This document shows positions 32,407 to 39,972 of a DNA stretch of 64,000 bases, piece after piece. The notes below the pieces were generated by a model. That model had not been told where the DNA came from. It was given only the letters and a program-made list of their open reading frames with translations, and did no database searches. Position numbers and translations under genes: made by a program. How positions within the stretch are numbered: the stretch's first letter is position 1; each line of letters starts with the position of its first letter. Source of the stretch: Ilumatobacteraceae bacterium (GTDB lineage: Bacteria > Actinomycetota > Acidimicrobiia > Acidimicrobiales > Ilumatobacteraceae); the NCBI GenBank assembly GCA_033344875.1, contig JAWPMO010000001.1, positions 1 to 64,000 of the forward strand, in the 5' to 3' direction.

Positions 32407-33957
32407 TCAGTTTTGGTCGCGCAGAAAGCGTCGGAGGATCTTGCCGCTCGCCGACTTCGGGATCTCGTCGGTGAACTCCACGAGGCGGATGTGTTTGTAG
32501 CTCGCCAGGTGTTCGGCCACGTGTGCTTTCACCTCGTCCTCGGTGAGGTCGGTGCCGGGCTGCGCGACGACGTAGGCCTTCGGGAGTTCGCCGGCTTCGA
32601 CGTCGGCCACGCCGATCACGGCGACGTCGGCGATCTTCGGGTGCGAGATCAGCAGCGCTTCGAGTTCGGCCGGGGGCACCTGGAAGCCCTTGTACTTGAT
32701 GAGTTCCTTGACCCGGTCGACGATCGTGACGTGATGGTGTTCGTCGATGACGGCGACATCTCCCGTGTGGAGCCAGCCGTCGTCGTCGATCGTGTGCCGC
32801 GTCGCTTCGTCGTTGTTGAGGTACCCGGTCATCACCTGTGGGCCGCGAACCCAGAGTTCGCCCTCGGCGCCGACATCCTGATCCTCGCCGGTCGCGGGGT
32901 CGACGAGGCGGCACTCGGTGTTGGGCACCGTGATGCCGGACGTGCCCGATCGGAAATCGCCGACGACGGTGCAGTGGCTGACCGGGCTGAGCTCCGTCAT
33001 GCCGTACCCCTGGACCACCTCGCAACCGACCCGCGCCGCGGCTTCGGCGGCCAGTTCGGCGCCCAGCGGCGCGGCGCCCGAGAAGATCTGCTTGAGCGAA
33101 CCGAGGTCGAACTGCTCGACCATCGGATGCTTCGCGAGTGCCAGCACGATCGGTGGCACCGCGTAGAAGCGGGTGACCTTGCGTTCCTGCACGATCGTGA
33201 GCGCCTGCTCGAGATCGAAGCGCGGCATGGTGATCACCGTCATGCCGGTCGCCAGCGAGGAGTTCATGAGGACCTGCATGCCGTAGATGTGGAAGAACGG
33301 CAGGAACGACAGCGCTGCCTCGCCCTCGTCGTCGACCTGGATGCAGGGTTCGCACTGGGCGATGTTGGCGACCAGGTTGCGGTGCGTCAGCATGACGCCC
33401 TTCGGGAGGCCGGTGGTGCCCGACGAGTAGGGGAGCACGACGACGTCGGCGGCGGGGTCGATCGGTGCCTGGGCGATCGGCTCGCCCATCAGGGCCATGG
33501 CGTCGCCGACGCCCTCGCCGCCGTCGAGTGAGAGCACCTCGCTCACGCCGGTTCCCTCGATCGCCTCGAGTGCGGTCTCGGCGAACACGCCGACCGTGAT
33601 CAGCATCGAAGCTCCTGCGTCCTGGAGCTGGAACCTGACCTCTTCGGCGCCGTAGGTCGGATTGATCGTGGTGATCGTTCCGCCCGCGACGGCGACCGCG
33701 TGGAACACGATGGCGTACTCCGGGATGTTCGGCGCCATCAGCCCGAGCGTGTCGCCCTTGCCGAAGCCTCGTTCGGCGAGTCCACCGGCGAACCGGTGGA
33801 TCAGATCCTTCAGTTGGGCGAACGTGTAGGTGCGTCCCGACGGCCCGTCGATCACGGCGGGGCGGTCCGGATGATCGACGGCCCCACGGAGCACGTACTC
33901 GGTGACCGGAAGTTCGGGAATTTCGACGTCGGCGAGCGGGCTCCGGTGGATGATCAT
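32407..33957 (-). CDS. Acyl/aryl-CoA ligase (4-coumarate-CoA ligase-like)
   Basis: A 516-residue ANL-superfamily enzyme that makes an acyl-adenylate and then a CoA thioester. It has the P-loop VVLPYSSGTTGLPKGVMLTH, FLPFFHIYGMQ, VQGYGMTELSPVSH, DDDGWLHTGDVAVID, and the C-terminal YKGFQVPPAELEALL and Lys of KSASGKILRR. The pattern is that of 4-coumarate/aryl- or medium-chain-acyl-CoA ligases. ATG 33957 overlaps the stop of the PadR gene (ATGA), so ligase and regulator form one operon. A PadR-type (phenolic-acid) regulator suggests an aromatic acid substrate; that is inference. Confidence 0.87.
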   Translation of the reverse strand: MIIHRSPLADVEIPELPVTEYVLRGAVDHPDRPAVIDGPSGRTYTFAQLKDLIHRFAGGLAERGFGKGDTLGLMAPNIPEYAIVFHAVAVAGGTITTINPTYGAEEVRFQLQDAGASMLITVGVFAETALEAIEGTGVSEVLSLDGGEGVGDAMALMGEPIAQAPIDPAADVVVLPYSSGTTGLPKGVMLTHRNLVANIAQCEPCIQVDDEGEAALSFLPFFHIYGMQVLMNSSLATGMTVITMPRFDLEQALTIVQERKVTRFYAVPPIVLALAKHPMVEQFDLGSLKQIFSGAAPLGAELAAEAAARVGCEVVQGYGMTELSPVSHCTVVGDFRSGTSGITVPNTECRLVDPATGEDQDVGAEGELWVRGPQVMTGYLNNDEATRHTIDDDGWLHTGDVAVIDEHHHVTIVDRVKELIKYKGFQVPPAELEALLISHPKIADVAVIGVADVEAGELPKAYVVAQPGTDLTEDEVKAHVAEHLASYKHIRLVEFTDEIPKSASGKILRRFLRDQN

Positions 33958-34457
33958 CCCGTCGACACTACGTGCTCGCCGATCCGGTCGAGAAAGCGTT
34001 GTGCCGCCATCGCCGACTCCTGGCGCCACAGTCCGACCGGGTCGTCCGGCGGCCCGACCGTCAGCGCGTCGAGGGCCGGTCGAAGTAGGGCACGTTGGCG
34101 GTCGACGAGGTCGCTCGCGTCGATCCCGGCGCGCTCGTTCAGCCGGAGTTTGAGGAGGAACTCGATGCGGAGATCTCGCACGTGTTCGACCGGTTCGGCG
34201 AGCCACGTTCGGGTCGTGTCGAGCCCGGCCGGCGTCGCGGTCAGCGTGGCGCGCCGTTCGCCGTCGCGGCGGGTGATCGATCCGGCGTCGACCAGCCGCT
34301 CGATCGCTCGGTACGTGAGCCCGCGGCTCAGCGACCAGATGCGCCCGAGGTCGCCGTCGGGCCGCAGGAGCTTCACGAGCGTCCAGCCGTGAGTGGGACG
34401 TTCGGCGATCGCGGCCAGGCAGACGTGGTCGGCGAGAGAGCCGGGCGGTCCGGACAT
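33954..34457 (-). CDS. PadR-like transcriptional regulator
   Basis: A 167-residue winged-helix regulator. The N-terminal part LADHVCLAAIAERPTHGWTL, then WSLSRGLTYRAIERLVDAG and ITRRDGERRATLTATPAGLD give the PadR helix-turn-helix and wing; the C-terminal half is helical (dimerisation). It is the first gene of an operon with the CoA ligase. Its promoter and that of modA, 1.5 kb away, share a near-identical 23-base palindrome, so this protein is the best candidate to bind both. The ligand is unknown. Confidence 0.82.
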   Translation of the reverse strand: MSGPPGSLADHVCLAAIAERPTHGWTLVKLLRPDGDLGRIWSLSRGLTYRAIERLVDAGSITRRDGERRATLTATPAGLDTTRTWLAEPVEHVRDLRIEFLLKLRLNERAGIDASDLVDRQRALLRPALDALTVGPPDDPVGLWRQESAMAAQRFLDRIGEHVVSTG

Positions 34458-34463
34458 GGGCGG

Positions 34464-34505
34464 AGTCTACGACGCTGCGATGCGATAGTCAGAAACTGAC
34501 TATCG
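34464..34505 (-). promoter_or_regulatory. PadR operon promoter with palindromic operator
   Basis: On the minus strand CTGACT (34492-34487), a 17-base spacer, TAGACT (34469-34464), 6 nt, ATG 34457. A palindrome CGATAGTCAG-AAA-CTGACTATCG at 34483-34505 covers the -35. The same core palindrome occurs at the modA promoter. Confidence 0.75.
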
Positions 34506-34589
34506 AGCGCTCGGTTTCGTCGGCGGTCCCGATGTCGTGCTGACTTCGCCGAACGTCCCGCCGGCGCCGACTCGACGAGATGGTGTCTG

Positions 34590-35645
34590 TCAGCGCTCTT
34601 CTGTCACCTGCAGCTGCCGGGCGTGGTTCCCATCGTTCTCCTCACAGATGCCGGAGTTCGACCGGACCCAGAGGGTGACGTCGTGCGATCCCGCACCCAG
34701 TCCCTCGAACAGCATGGTTCCGATCAGTGCCTGACGGTCGCTGTCGGCTCCGGTGATGAACGCCGAGCGATCCGGGCCGACGCCGCCGTCGGCGCTGACG
34801 CCGTCGACTCTGAGTTGGTACTCGCAGAAGAGTCCTCCGGTGCCGCGCTGGTGGGTGTTGAGGTCGAGGCGGATGACGGTGTCGTCGCTCACCTTGTCGA
34901 ACGATCCGACATCGCGAACCTTCTTGAAGGTGAACGCCCCCGTTGAGAAGTCCACGGGGGCCTCGCCGGACCACGTCAGCAGTGTTCGCACCGGATCGAA
35001 TCGAACGGCGGCCTCTGCCTTCGTGTAGACGTCGGCGCTGTCGGCCTTCGCAGCGACGGCGGCGTCGACTTCGTCCTCTGTGTAGTAGCGGTCGTCGTGG
35101 TCGTGGTCGACCGTGTAGCCGACCACATCGACGAGAACGTCGGCTCTGGCGGCGCCCGATGGCATGAACACCCACACTTGGAGCTTGCCGTCGCCGGACA
35201 GATCGACCGTGGCGGCGTTGGGTTCGACCGAGCCGGCCTGGAAGTTGACCGTGCTGGTCGTCGGTGAACCGGCGGCGCCGCCCTCTCGCAGGGTCAGGAA
35301 CCCCTGATCTGTCGGCAACACCACGGTCACGTTGACGAGCACGGCAGTGGCCCCGGCGGGTACGACGGTCTCTGTGGCGGTGCCGGTATCGGTTGCGACG
35401 TCGACCTCGCCCGTGACCTGGAGCTCGCGTGGGGCGTCCTTGGTGAACGCCCCGGCGAGCCCGAGTGCGGTGCGTGTATCGAGGATTCGCTTGGCGTCGA
35501 CCGTGACGGTGACGGGCTTGTCGCCGGAGCCGCTCGACGCCTGCGCCAGGCCGATTCCGCCCCCGCCGAGCGTGATGGCGATCGCGGCGCCGATGGCACT
35601 CCAGCGCGTGCGCGAGATCTCTGATCGTGAGTTGTCGGATGTCAT
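34590..35645 (-). CDS. Secreted protein with RxxDTR-type beta domain
   Basis: A 351-residue exported protein of unknown function. Residues 10-37 are a signal sequence (WSAIGAAIAITLGGGGIGLA, cleavage likely after AQA). Residues 45-180 form a beta-rich domain with KRILDTRTALGL, VLVNVTVVLPTDQGFLTLRE and VLVDVVGYTVD, a pattern repeated in many actinobacterial surface proteins. Residues 180-215 look like a helical or coiled linker (DDRYYTEDEVDAAVAAKADS); residues 220-351 are another beta domain. ATG 35645 has GAGG 8 nt upstream. It is monocistronic. Confidence 0.75.
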   Translation of the reverse strand: MTSDNSRSEISRTRWSAIGAAIAITLGGGGIGLAQASSGSGDKPVTVTVDAKRILDTRTALGLAGAFTKDAPRELQVTGEVDVATDTGTATETVVPAGATAVLVNVTVVLPTDQGFLTLREGGAAGSPTTSTVNFQAGSVEPNAATVDLSGDGKLQVWVFMPSGAARADVLVDVVGYTVDHDHDDRYYTEDEVDAAVAAKADSADVYTKAEAAVRFDPVRTLLTWSGEAPVDFSTGAFTFKKVRDVGSFDKVSDDTVIRLDLNTHQRGTGGLFCEYQLRVDGVSADGGVGPDRSAFITGADSDRQALIGTMLFEGLGAGSHDVTLWVRSNSGICEENDGNHARQLQVTEER

Positions 35646-35901
35646 TGTTCGGTCCTCGATCGCAGGTGATGAGCGTGCGCCGGATCCCCGTCCGGATGAC
35701 CCGACGTTAATCGTCTGCGCCCGGCAGGTGGTGGAGCGATCGTCTGCTCGGTGACGGTGTGGTGTCCGGCGGTCGTCACTTCCGACTCTCGCTCGGAGCT
35801 CGCCGTCATCGCGAGCGGCCCGCCCGGCTCAGACGAGAAGCCGCTCGAGCGGCACGTGAGCCCGCGGCTGAGCGACCCAGCCTGGCGAGGACCGGCCAGG
35901 G

Positions 35902-35971
35902 GAGTCGGACGACCCGGGGAGTCGGACGACCCGGGCGAGTCGGACGACCCGGGCGAGTCGGACGACCCGGG
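35902..35971. repeat. 17-bp direct repeat, four copies, upstream of modA
   Basis: GAGTCGGACGACCCGGG at 35902, 35919, 35937 and 35955. Copies 1 and 2 abut; a single C separates the later copies. All four are identical. The array ends 21 bases before the modA operator. Confidence 0.9.
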
Positions 35972-35992
35972 CGAGTCTGCGGCGCTGCGGTG

Positions 35993-36016
35993 TGATAGTC
36001 AGAAACTGACTATCAT
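35993..36016 (+). promoter_or_regulatory. modA promoter with palindromic operator
   Basis: Palindrome TGATAGTCAG-AAA-CTGACTATCA at 35993-36015, overlapping the -10 TATCAT (36011-36016), which ends 6 nt before ATG 36023. The 21-base core equals the operator of the PadR operon, and 6-7 flanking bases on the left (CGCTGCG) also match. The modABC transcript is probably leaderless. Confidence 0.75.
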
Positions 36017-36022
36017 TGCCCC

Positions 36023-36757
36023 ATGCACCGAACACGGTCGTCGGCCGTTCGCCTGATCGGTGTCGTGGCGGGACTGATCGCGGTCGTGGCATCGTGCGGC
36101 GGTGACGAGCGCGTCGTCGTGTTCGCCGCTTCGTCGCTGACCGACGTGTTCGAGCGTCTCGAACTCGAGTTCGAGGCAGCTCACCCCGACGTCGACGTGA
36201 TCGTCAACGTCGCCGGTTCCTCCTCGCTCGTCGCGCAGTTGGCCGACGGCGCCCCGGTCGATGTCCTCGTCACCGCCGACCAGGACACGATGGCGACGGC
36301 GGTGGCGTCGACCACGATGGCCGGTGACCCGGTCGTACTGGCTCGCAACGAACTCGTGATCGTCGTCGAGCGGGGAAATCCGCTCGCGATCGGATCGCTC
36401 GACGACCTCTCCGACGACGTCGTCGTCGTCCTCGCCGCACCGGACGTGCCCGCCGGCGCCTACTCGCGTGCGGTATTGGCGTGTGCGGGCGTCGACGTCG
36501 ATCCGGCGTCGCTCGAACAGAGCGTCCGGTCGGTCGCAGCCAAGGTCGCGCTCGGTGAGGCCGACGCCGGCCTCGTGTACCGCACCGACGTGTCCGACGA
36601 TCTCGATGCCGTCGAGCTGCCCGACGCCTGTCAGGTGACCGCTGACTACCCGATCGTGGTCGTCGTCGACGCACCGGCCGCCCGCCGGTTCGTCGAGTTC
36701 GCGACCGGGAGCGCCGGAGCCGATGCGTTGTCCGACGAGGGCTTCGTGCTGCCGTGA
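36023..36757 (+). CDS. modA: Molybdate ABC transporter substrate-binding lipoprotein
   Basis: A 244-residue lipoprotein: signal sequence with lipobox VASC (Cys25), then the ModA pattern VVVFAASSLTDVFERL, VNVAGSSSLVAQLADGAPVD (anion-binding Ser residues), VLVTADQDTMATAV and a C-terminal YPIVVVVDAPAARRFVEF. It captures molybdate or tungstate outside the membrane for ModBC. The gene is first in modABC; its stop overlaps the modB start (GTGA). A palindromic operator covers its -10 box, so the operon is repressed by a regulator, probably the PadR protein at 33954. Confidence 0.92.
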   Translation: MHRTRSSAVRLIGVVAGLIAVVASCGGDERVVVFAASSLTDVFERLELEFEAAHPDVDVIVNVAGSSSLVAQLADGAPVDVLVTADQDTMATAVASTTMAGDPVVLARNELVIVVERGNPLAIGSLDDLSDDVVVVLAAPDVPAGAYSRAVLACAGVDVDPASLEQSVRSVAAKVALGEADAGLVYRTDVSDDLDAVELPDACQVTADYPIVVVVDAPAARRFVEFATGSAGADALSDEGFVLP

Positions 36758-37569
36758 CCGCCACGACGCGAGGACGGCCGAAGCTGCCGATGTCGGTGAT
36801 CGTCCTCGGCCTGCTCGGGGTCGCGTTCTTCGTGATGCCGTTCATCGGACTGCTGATCCGTGCTCCCGTCGGGTCGATCCCAGATGTGCTGGTCGACGAC
36901 GGCGTCCGCACCGCGCTGGTGCTCTCACTCGTCACGTCGGTGACGACGACCGCCCTGGCGATCGTGCTCGGCGTGCCCGTCGCATGGCTGCTCGCCAGGA
37001 GTGCGCTGCCGGGCCGCAGGTTCGTCCGGGTGCTGTGCACGCTCTCGATGGTGCTGCCGCCGGTCGTCGCCGGCGTTGCGCTGTTCCTCGCGCTGGGTCG
37101 GCGCGGCGTGATCGGTGAACCGCTCGACGATGCGTTCGGCATCACCTTGCCGTTCACGATGGCGGCCGTCGTCGTCGCCCAGTTGTTCGTCGCGATGCCG
37201 TTCCTCGTGCTGACCGTCGACGCTGCGCTGCGCGCGCTCGACCCGGCGGCGGAGGATGCCGCGAGGACGCTCGGCGCGAGCGAATGGTACGTGTTCCGCC
37301 GGGTGACGGTGCCGTCGATCCGACCGGCGCTGGTCTCGGGCATCGTGCTGACCTGGGCCAGGGCGCTCGGTGAGTTCGGAGCGACGATCACGTTCGCCGG
37401 CAGCCTGCCCGGCGTCACGCGCACGGTGCCGCTCGCGACCTACCTCGCGCTCGAGAACGACCCGGAGCAGGCGATCCTGCTCAGCCTCGTGCTCGTCGCG
37501 GTGTCCTTCATCGTGTTGTTCGGCCTGCGCGAGCGTTGGGTGGGCGCTGCGTTCGGGGCGCGGCCGTGA
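36754..37569 (+). CDS. modB: Molybdate ABC transporter permease
   Basis: A 271-residue inner-membrane permease with five or six spans, starting at GTG 36754. The EAA loop that contacts the ATPase is EDAARTLGASEWYVFRRVTV, followed by PSIRPALVSGIVLTWARALG and EFGATITFAGSLPGVTRT, typical of ModB/CysT-type permeases. Both ends overlap neighbours by four bases (GTGA), giving tight coupling with modA and modC. Confidence 0.93.
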   Translation: MTATTRGRPKLPMSVIVLGLLGVAFFVMPFIGLLIRAPVGSIPDVLVDDGVRTALVLSLVTSVTTTALAIVLGVPVAWLLARSALPGRRFVRVLCTLSMVLPPVVAGVALFLALGRRGVIGEPLDDAFGITLPFTMAAVVVAQLFVAMPFLVLTVDAALRALDPAAEDAARTLGASEWYVFRRVTVPSIRPALVSGIVLTWARALGEFGATITFAGSLPGVTRTVPLATYLALENDPEQAILLSLVLVAVSFIVLFGLRERWVGAAFGARP

Positions 37570-38621
37570 CGTTGACGGTGCAGGGTGCTGTGCAGCTCGA
37601 CGGGTTCCGGGTCGACATCGACCTCGAGGTCGGTGCCGGCGAGACGGTCGCGCTGCTCGGGCCGAACGGGGCCGGCAAGTCGACCGTGCTCCGGGCGATC
37701 GCCGGATTGATCCCGCTCACGAGTGGCCGGATCGAACTCGACGGCACGCCGTGGGATGCGCCGGAGGTGTTCGTGCCGCCGGCAGGTCGACGTGTCGGCG
37801 CCGTGTTCCAGTCGTACCGACTGTTCGATCACCTCGACGCCCGCGAGAACGTCGCGTTCGGTCTGCGTGCCCGTGGGATGCGTCGCGGAGACGCCCGTGC
37901 GGCGGCCGTTGCTGCGCTCGATCGCCTCGGGGTCGCTTCGATCGCCGACCGGTACCCCGCGGATCTGTCGGGCGGGCAGGCGCAGCGGGTCGCCGTGGCA
38001 CGGGCACTCGTGGGCGACCCGTCGGTCGTGCTGCTCGACGAGCCGATGGCGGCACTCGACGTGTCGGCACGGAGTGCGGTACGCCACGAACTCGCCGACT
38101 GGCTGGCGGCGGTGGGGGCGTCTCGTCTGCTCGTGAGTCACGATCCGGTCGACGCGCATGTGCTCGCCGACCGTGTCGTGGTGCTCGAGGCCGGAGCCGT
38201 CACGCAGCGGGCGCGCCTGTCGGAGCTGGCCGCCGCACCGAGTTCGGCGTACATCGCCGACCTCGTCGGGACCAACCTGCTGCGGGGGACCCTCGCCGGC
38301 GGAGCGTTGCAGGTGGCGAACGAGGTCGTCATCCACGTCGGTGCCCACGACGCGCCCGACGGCCCGGTGATCGCAACCATCCGTCCGGCGGCGATCGCAC
38401 TGCACCGTGACCATCCCGAGGGCAGCCCACGCAACGTGTGGCAGGCGGAGGTCGCCGGCGTCGAGCGTGCGGACGACCGGGTGCGCGTCCGGATCGGCGG
38501 CGACCTGGATCTCGTCGTCGAGGTCACCGCTGCCGGATTCGGATCGCTCGGTGTCGATGTCGGCGACACGATCTGGGCGTCGGTCAAGGCGTCCGAGATC
38601 AGGGTCGTCGCCGACGCGTGA
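37566..38621 (+). CDS. modC: Molybdate ABC transporter ATP-binding protein
   Basis: A 351-residue ATPase starting at GTG 37566. Walker A GPNGAGKST near residue 35, Q-loop VFQSYRLFDHL, signature DLSGGQAQRVAVARAL, Walker B SVVLLDEPMAALD and switch His in LLVSHDPVDA are all intact. The C-terminal 120 residues form a TOBE/Mop-like domain (VIATIRPAAIALH, IWASVKASEIRVV), where ModC proteins bind molybdate for feedback control. It closes the modABC operon. Confidence 0.92.
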   Translation: MTLTVQGAVQLDGFRVDIDLEVGAGETVALLGPNGAGKSTVLRAIAGLIPLTSGRIELDGTPWDAPEVFVPPAGRRVGAVFQSYRLFDHLDARENVAFGLRARGMRRGDARAAAVAALDRLGVASIADRYPADLSGGQAQRVAVARALVGDPSVVLLDEPMAALDVSARSAVRHELADWLAAVGASRLLVSHDPVDAHVLADRVVVLEAGAVTQRARLSELAAAPSSAYIADLVGTNLLRGTLAGGALQVANEVVIHVGAHDAPDGPVIATIRPAAIALHRDHPEGSPRNVWQAEVAGVERADDRVRVRIGGDLDLVVEVTAAGFGSLGVDVGDTIWASVKASEIRVVADA

Positions 38622-38623
38622 CG

Positions 38624-38629
38624 TACGGT
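38624..38629 (+). promoter_or_regulatory. -10 box (TACGGT) of the aminotransferase gene
   Basis: TACGGT lies 7 nt before GTG 38637, starting 3 bases after the modC stop. It argues for a separate leaderless promoter and for the second of two in-frame GTG codons (38628 and 38637) as the start. Confidence 0.45.
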
Positions 38630-38636
38630 GTCGTAC

Positions 38637-39731
38637 GTGACACATCGTGATCCTGTCCTGATGGGCCCCGGCCCGTGCAACCCCTATCCCGAGGTGATGG
38701 AAGCGTTCGCCAGGCCCGTCCTGGGGCACCTCGACCCCGACTTCATCGAGCTGATGGACGATGTCGGCGACCGATTGCGGGCGGTGTTCCAGACCGAGAA
38801 CCGCCTGAGCTTCGCCGTGTCGGGCACCGGTTCGGCCGGGATGGAAGCCGCCGTCGTGAACTTCGTCGGCCCGGGCGACACCGTGGTGATCGGGGCCAAC
38901 GGGGTCTTCGGTGGCCGGTTGTGCGACGTCGCCGAGCGGTGCGGCGCCGAGGTGGTCCGCGTCGATGCGCCGTGGGGGACACCGATCGACCCGCAGACGC
39001 TGCTCGACGCCCACCCGTCGCCCTCGATGATCGTGGTCGTGCACGCCGAGACCAGCACGGGCGTCCGCAACGACCTGGCGACGCTGGGGGCGAACAAGGG
39101 CGACGCGCTCCTGCTCGCCGACTGCGTGACCTCGCTGGGTGGCATCGACCTCCGGCTCGACGAGTGGGGCGTCGACATCGCGTACAGCGGCACGCAGAAG
39201 TGCCTCGGCGTACCGCCGGGACTGGCCCCGCTGTCCGTCTCGGATCGTGCGCTCGAGCGGCTGCGCGAGCGCCCGCCTTCGTGGTACCTCGACCTCAACA
39301 TGATCGCCGGGTACGTGACCGGCAGCGGGGCCCGCGCCTACCACCACACGGCGCCGATCTCGATGCTGTACGCGATCCACGCAGGTCTGGGTGTCGTGCT
39401 CGACGAAGGTCTCGCCGCCGCGCAGGCGCGGCACCAGCGGTGCGGTGATGCGCTCCAGGCCGGGCTCGTCGAGCGAGGTTTCGAGTTGTTCGCCGCCGAG
39501 GGCAACCGCCTGCCGCAGCTCACGTCGGTGCGGGTGCCCGCGGAGAAGTTGCCGAGCGGACAGTCCGAAGCCGACGTGCGCCGGACGCTGCTGTTCGACT
39601 ACGGCATCGAGATCGGCGGCGGACTCGGCGACCTCGCGGGCAAGGGCTGGAGGATCGGCCTGATGGGCCACACCGCGCGGCAACGCAACGTCACGTTGCT
39701 GCTGGCCGCGCTCGACGAGATCCTGGCCTGA
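38637..39731 (+). CDS. Class V aminotransferase (alanine/serine-glyoxylate type)
   Basis: A 364-residue PLP enzyme beginning THRDPVLMGPGPCNPYPEV. The cofactor region has FAVSGTGSAGMEAAVVNF, HAETSTGVRNDLA and ADCVTSLGGIDL; the Schiff-base Lys is in YSGTQKCLGVPPGLAPLS. The C-terminal IEIGGGLGDLAGKGWRIGLMGH is characteristic of alanine-glyoxylate / serine-glyoxylate aminotransferases. It would transfer an amino group from alanine or serine to glyoxylate, in photorespiration-like or C2 metabolism. It follows modC by 15 bases but probably has its own promoter. Confidence 0.9.
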   Translation: MTHRDPVLMGPGPCNPYPEVMEAFARPVLGHLDPDFIELMDDVGDRLRAVFQTENRLSFAVSGTGSAGMEAAVVNFVGPGDTVVIGANGVFGGRLCDVAERCGAEVVRVDAPWGTPIDPQTLLDAHPSPSMIVVVHAETSTGVRNDLATLGANKGDALLLADCVTSLGGIDLRLDEWGVDIAYSGTQKCLGVPPGLAPLSVSDRALERLRERPPSWYLDLNMIAGYVTGSGARAYHHTAPISMLYAIHAGLGVVLDEGLAAAQARHQRCGDALQAGLVERGFELFAAEGNRLPQLTSVRVPAEKLPSGQSEADVRRTLLFDYGIEIGGGLGDLAGKGWRIGLMGHTARQRNVTLLLAALDEILA

Positions 39732-39764
39732 TCGCGGCGGGGCATCAGACCCCGGACGCGAGAT

Positions 39765-39942
39765 TCCCACGAGGTGGTTCCGTCGGACCCGGAACAGTTT
39801 TGGGACCAGGAGCCACGCTCGTCGCTCGTGGCGACGGTGTGGGTCTGCGTCCCCTGATTGCACCTCGTGGGATCTGATTGCAGTGTCGCACCGACCGACC
39901 GGCTTGTACAGGGAATTTGGTCCCGTCGGTCGTGATAACTGC
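39765..39942. other. Structured inverted-repeat element between convergent genes
   Basis: Perfect 12-base arms at 39765-39776 and 39861-39872 enclose 84 bases that hold a 6-bp hairpin (39777-39782/39790-39795) directly next to the outer arm, and a GGGAC/GTCCC stem (39802-39806/39849-39853) around a second 6-bp hairpin (39812-39817/39827-39832): a three-way junction layout. A second fold follows: GCAGT/ACTGC (39880-39884/39938-39942), CGACCGAC/GTCGGTCG (39892-39899/39925-39932) and an inner GGGA/TCCC. It could be a structured RNA, a small mobile-element remnant or a bidirectional terminator. No open frame here is convincing. Confidence 0.5.
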
Positions 39943-39972
39943 GTTGTCGCGGCCGGCCCGGTACCGGCGCCG

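Larger units (their letters stand above)
35646..36022. other. Intergenic region between secreted protein and modA
   Basis: This 377-base stretch has no supported gene. It holds, left to right, the leader and probable promoter of the minus-strand secreted protein (35646-35720), about 180 bases with no recognised feature, four copies of a 17-base direct repeat (35902-35971), and the modA promoter with its palindromic operator (35993-36016). Short frames across it have low-complexity products and are not convincing. Confidence 0.6.

Noticed and set aside
32407-33957. Assignment of the PadR-linked ligase as OleC
   Set aside because: Motifs are those of 4-coumarate/acyl-CoA ligases, and a proper OleC domain is present in the fusion at 49000-51555.
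35902-35971. CRISPR-like short repeats
   Set aside because: Only four 17-base copies separated by zero or one base; no spacers.
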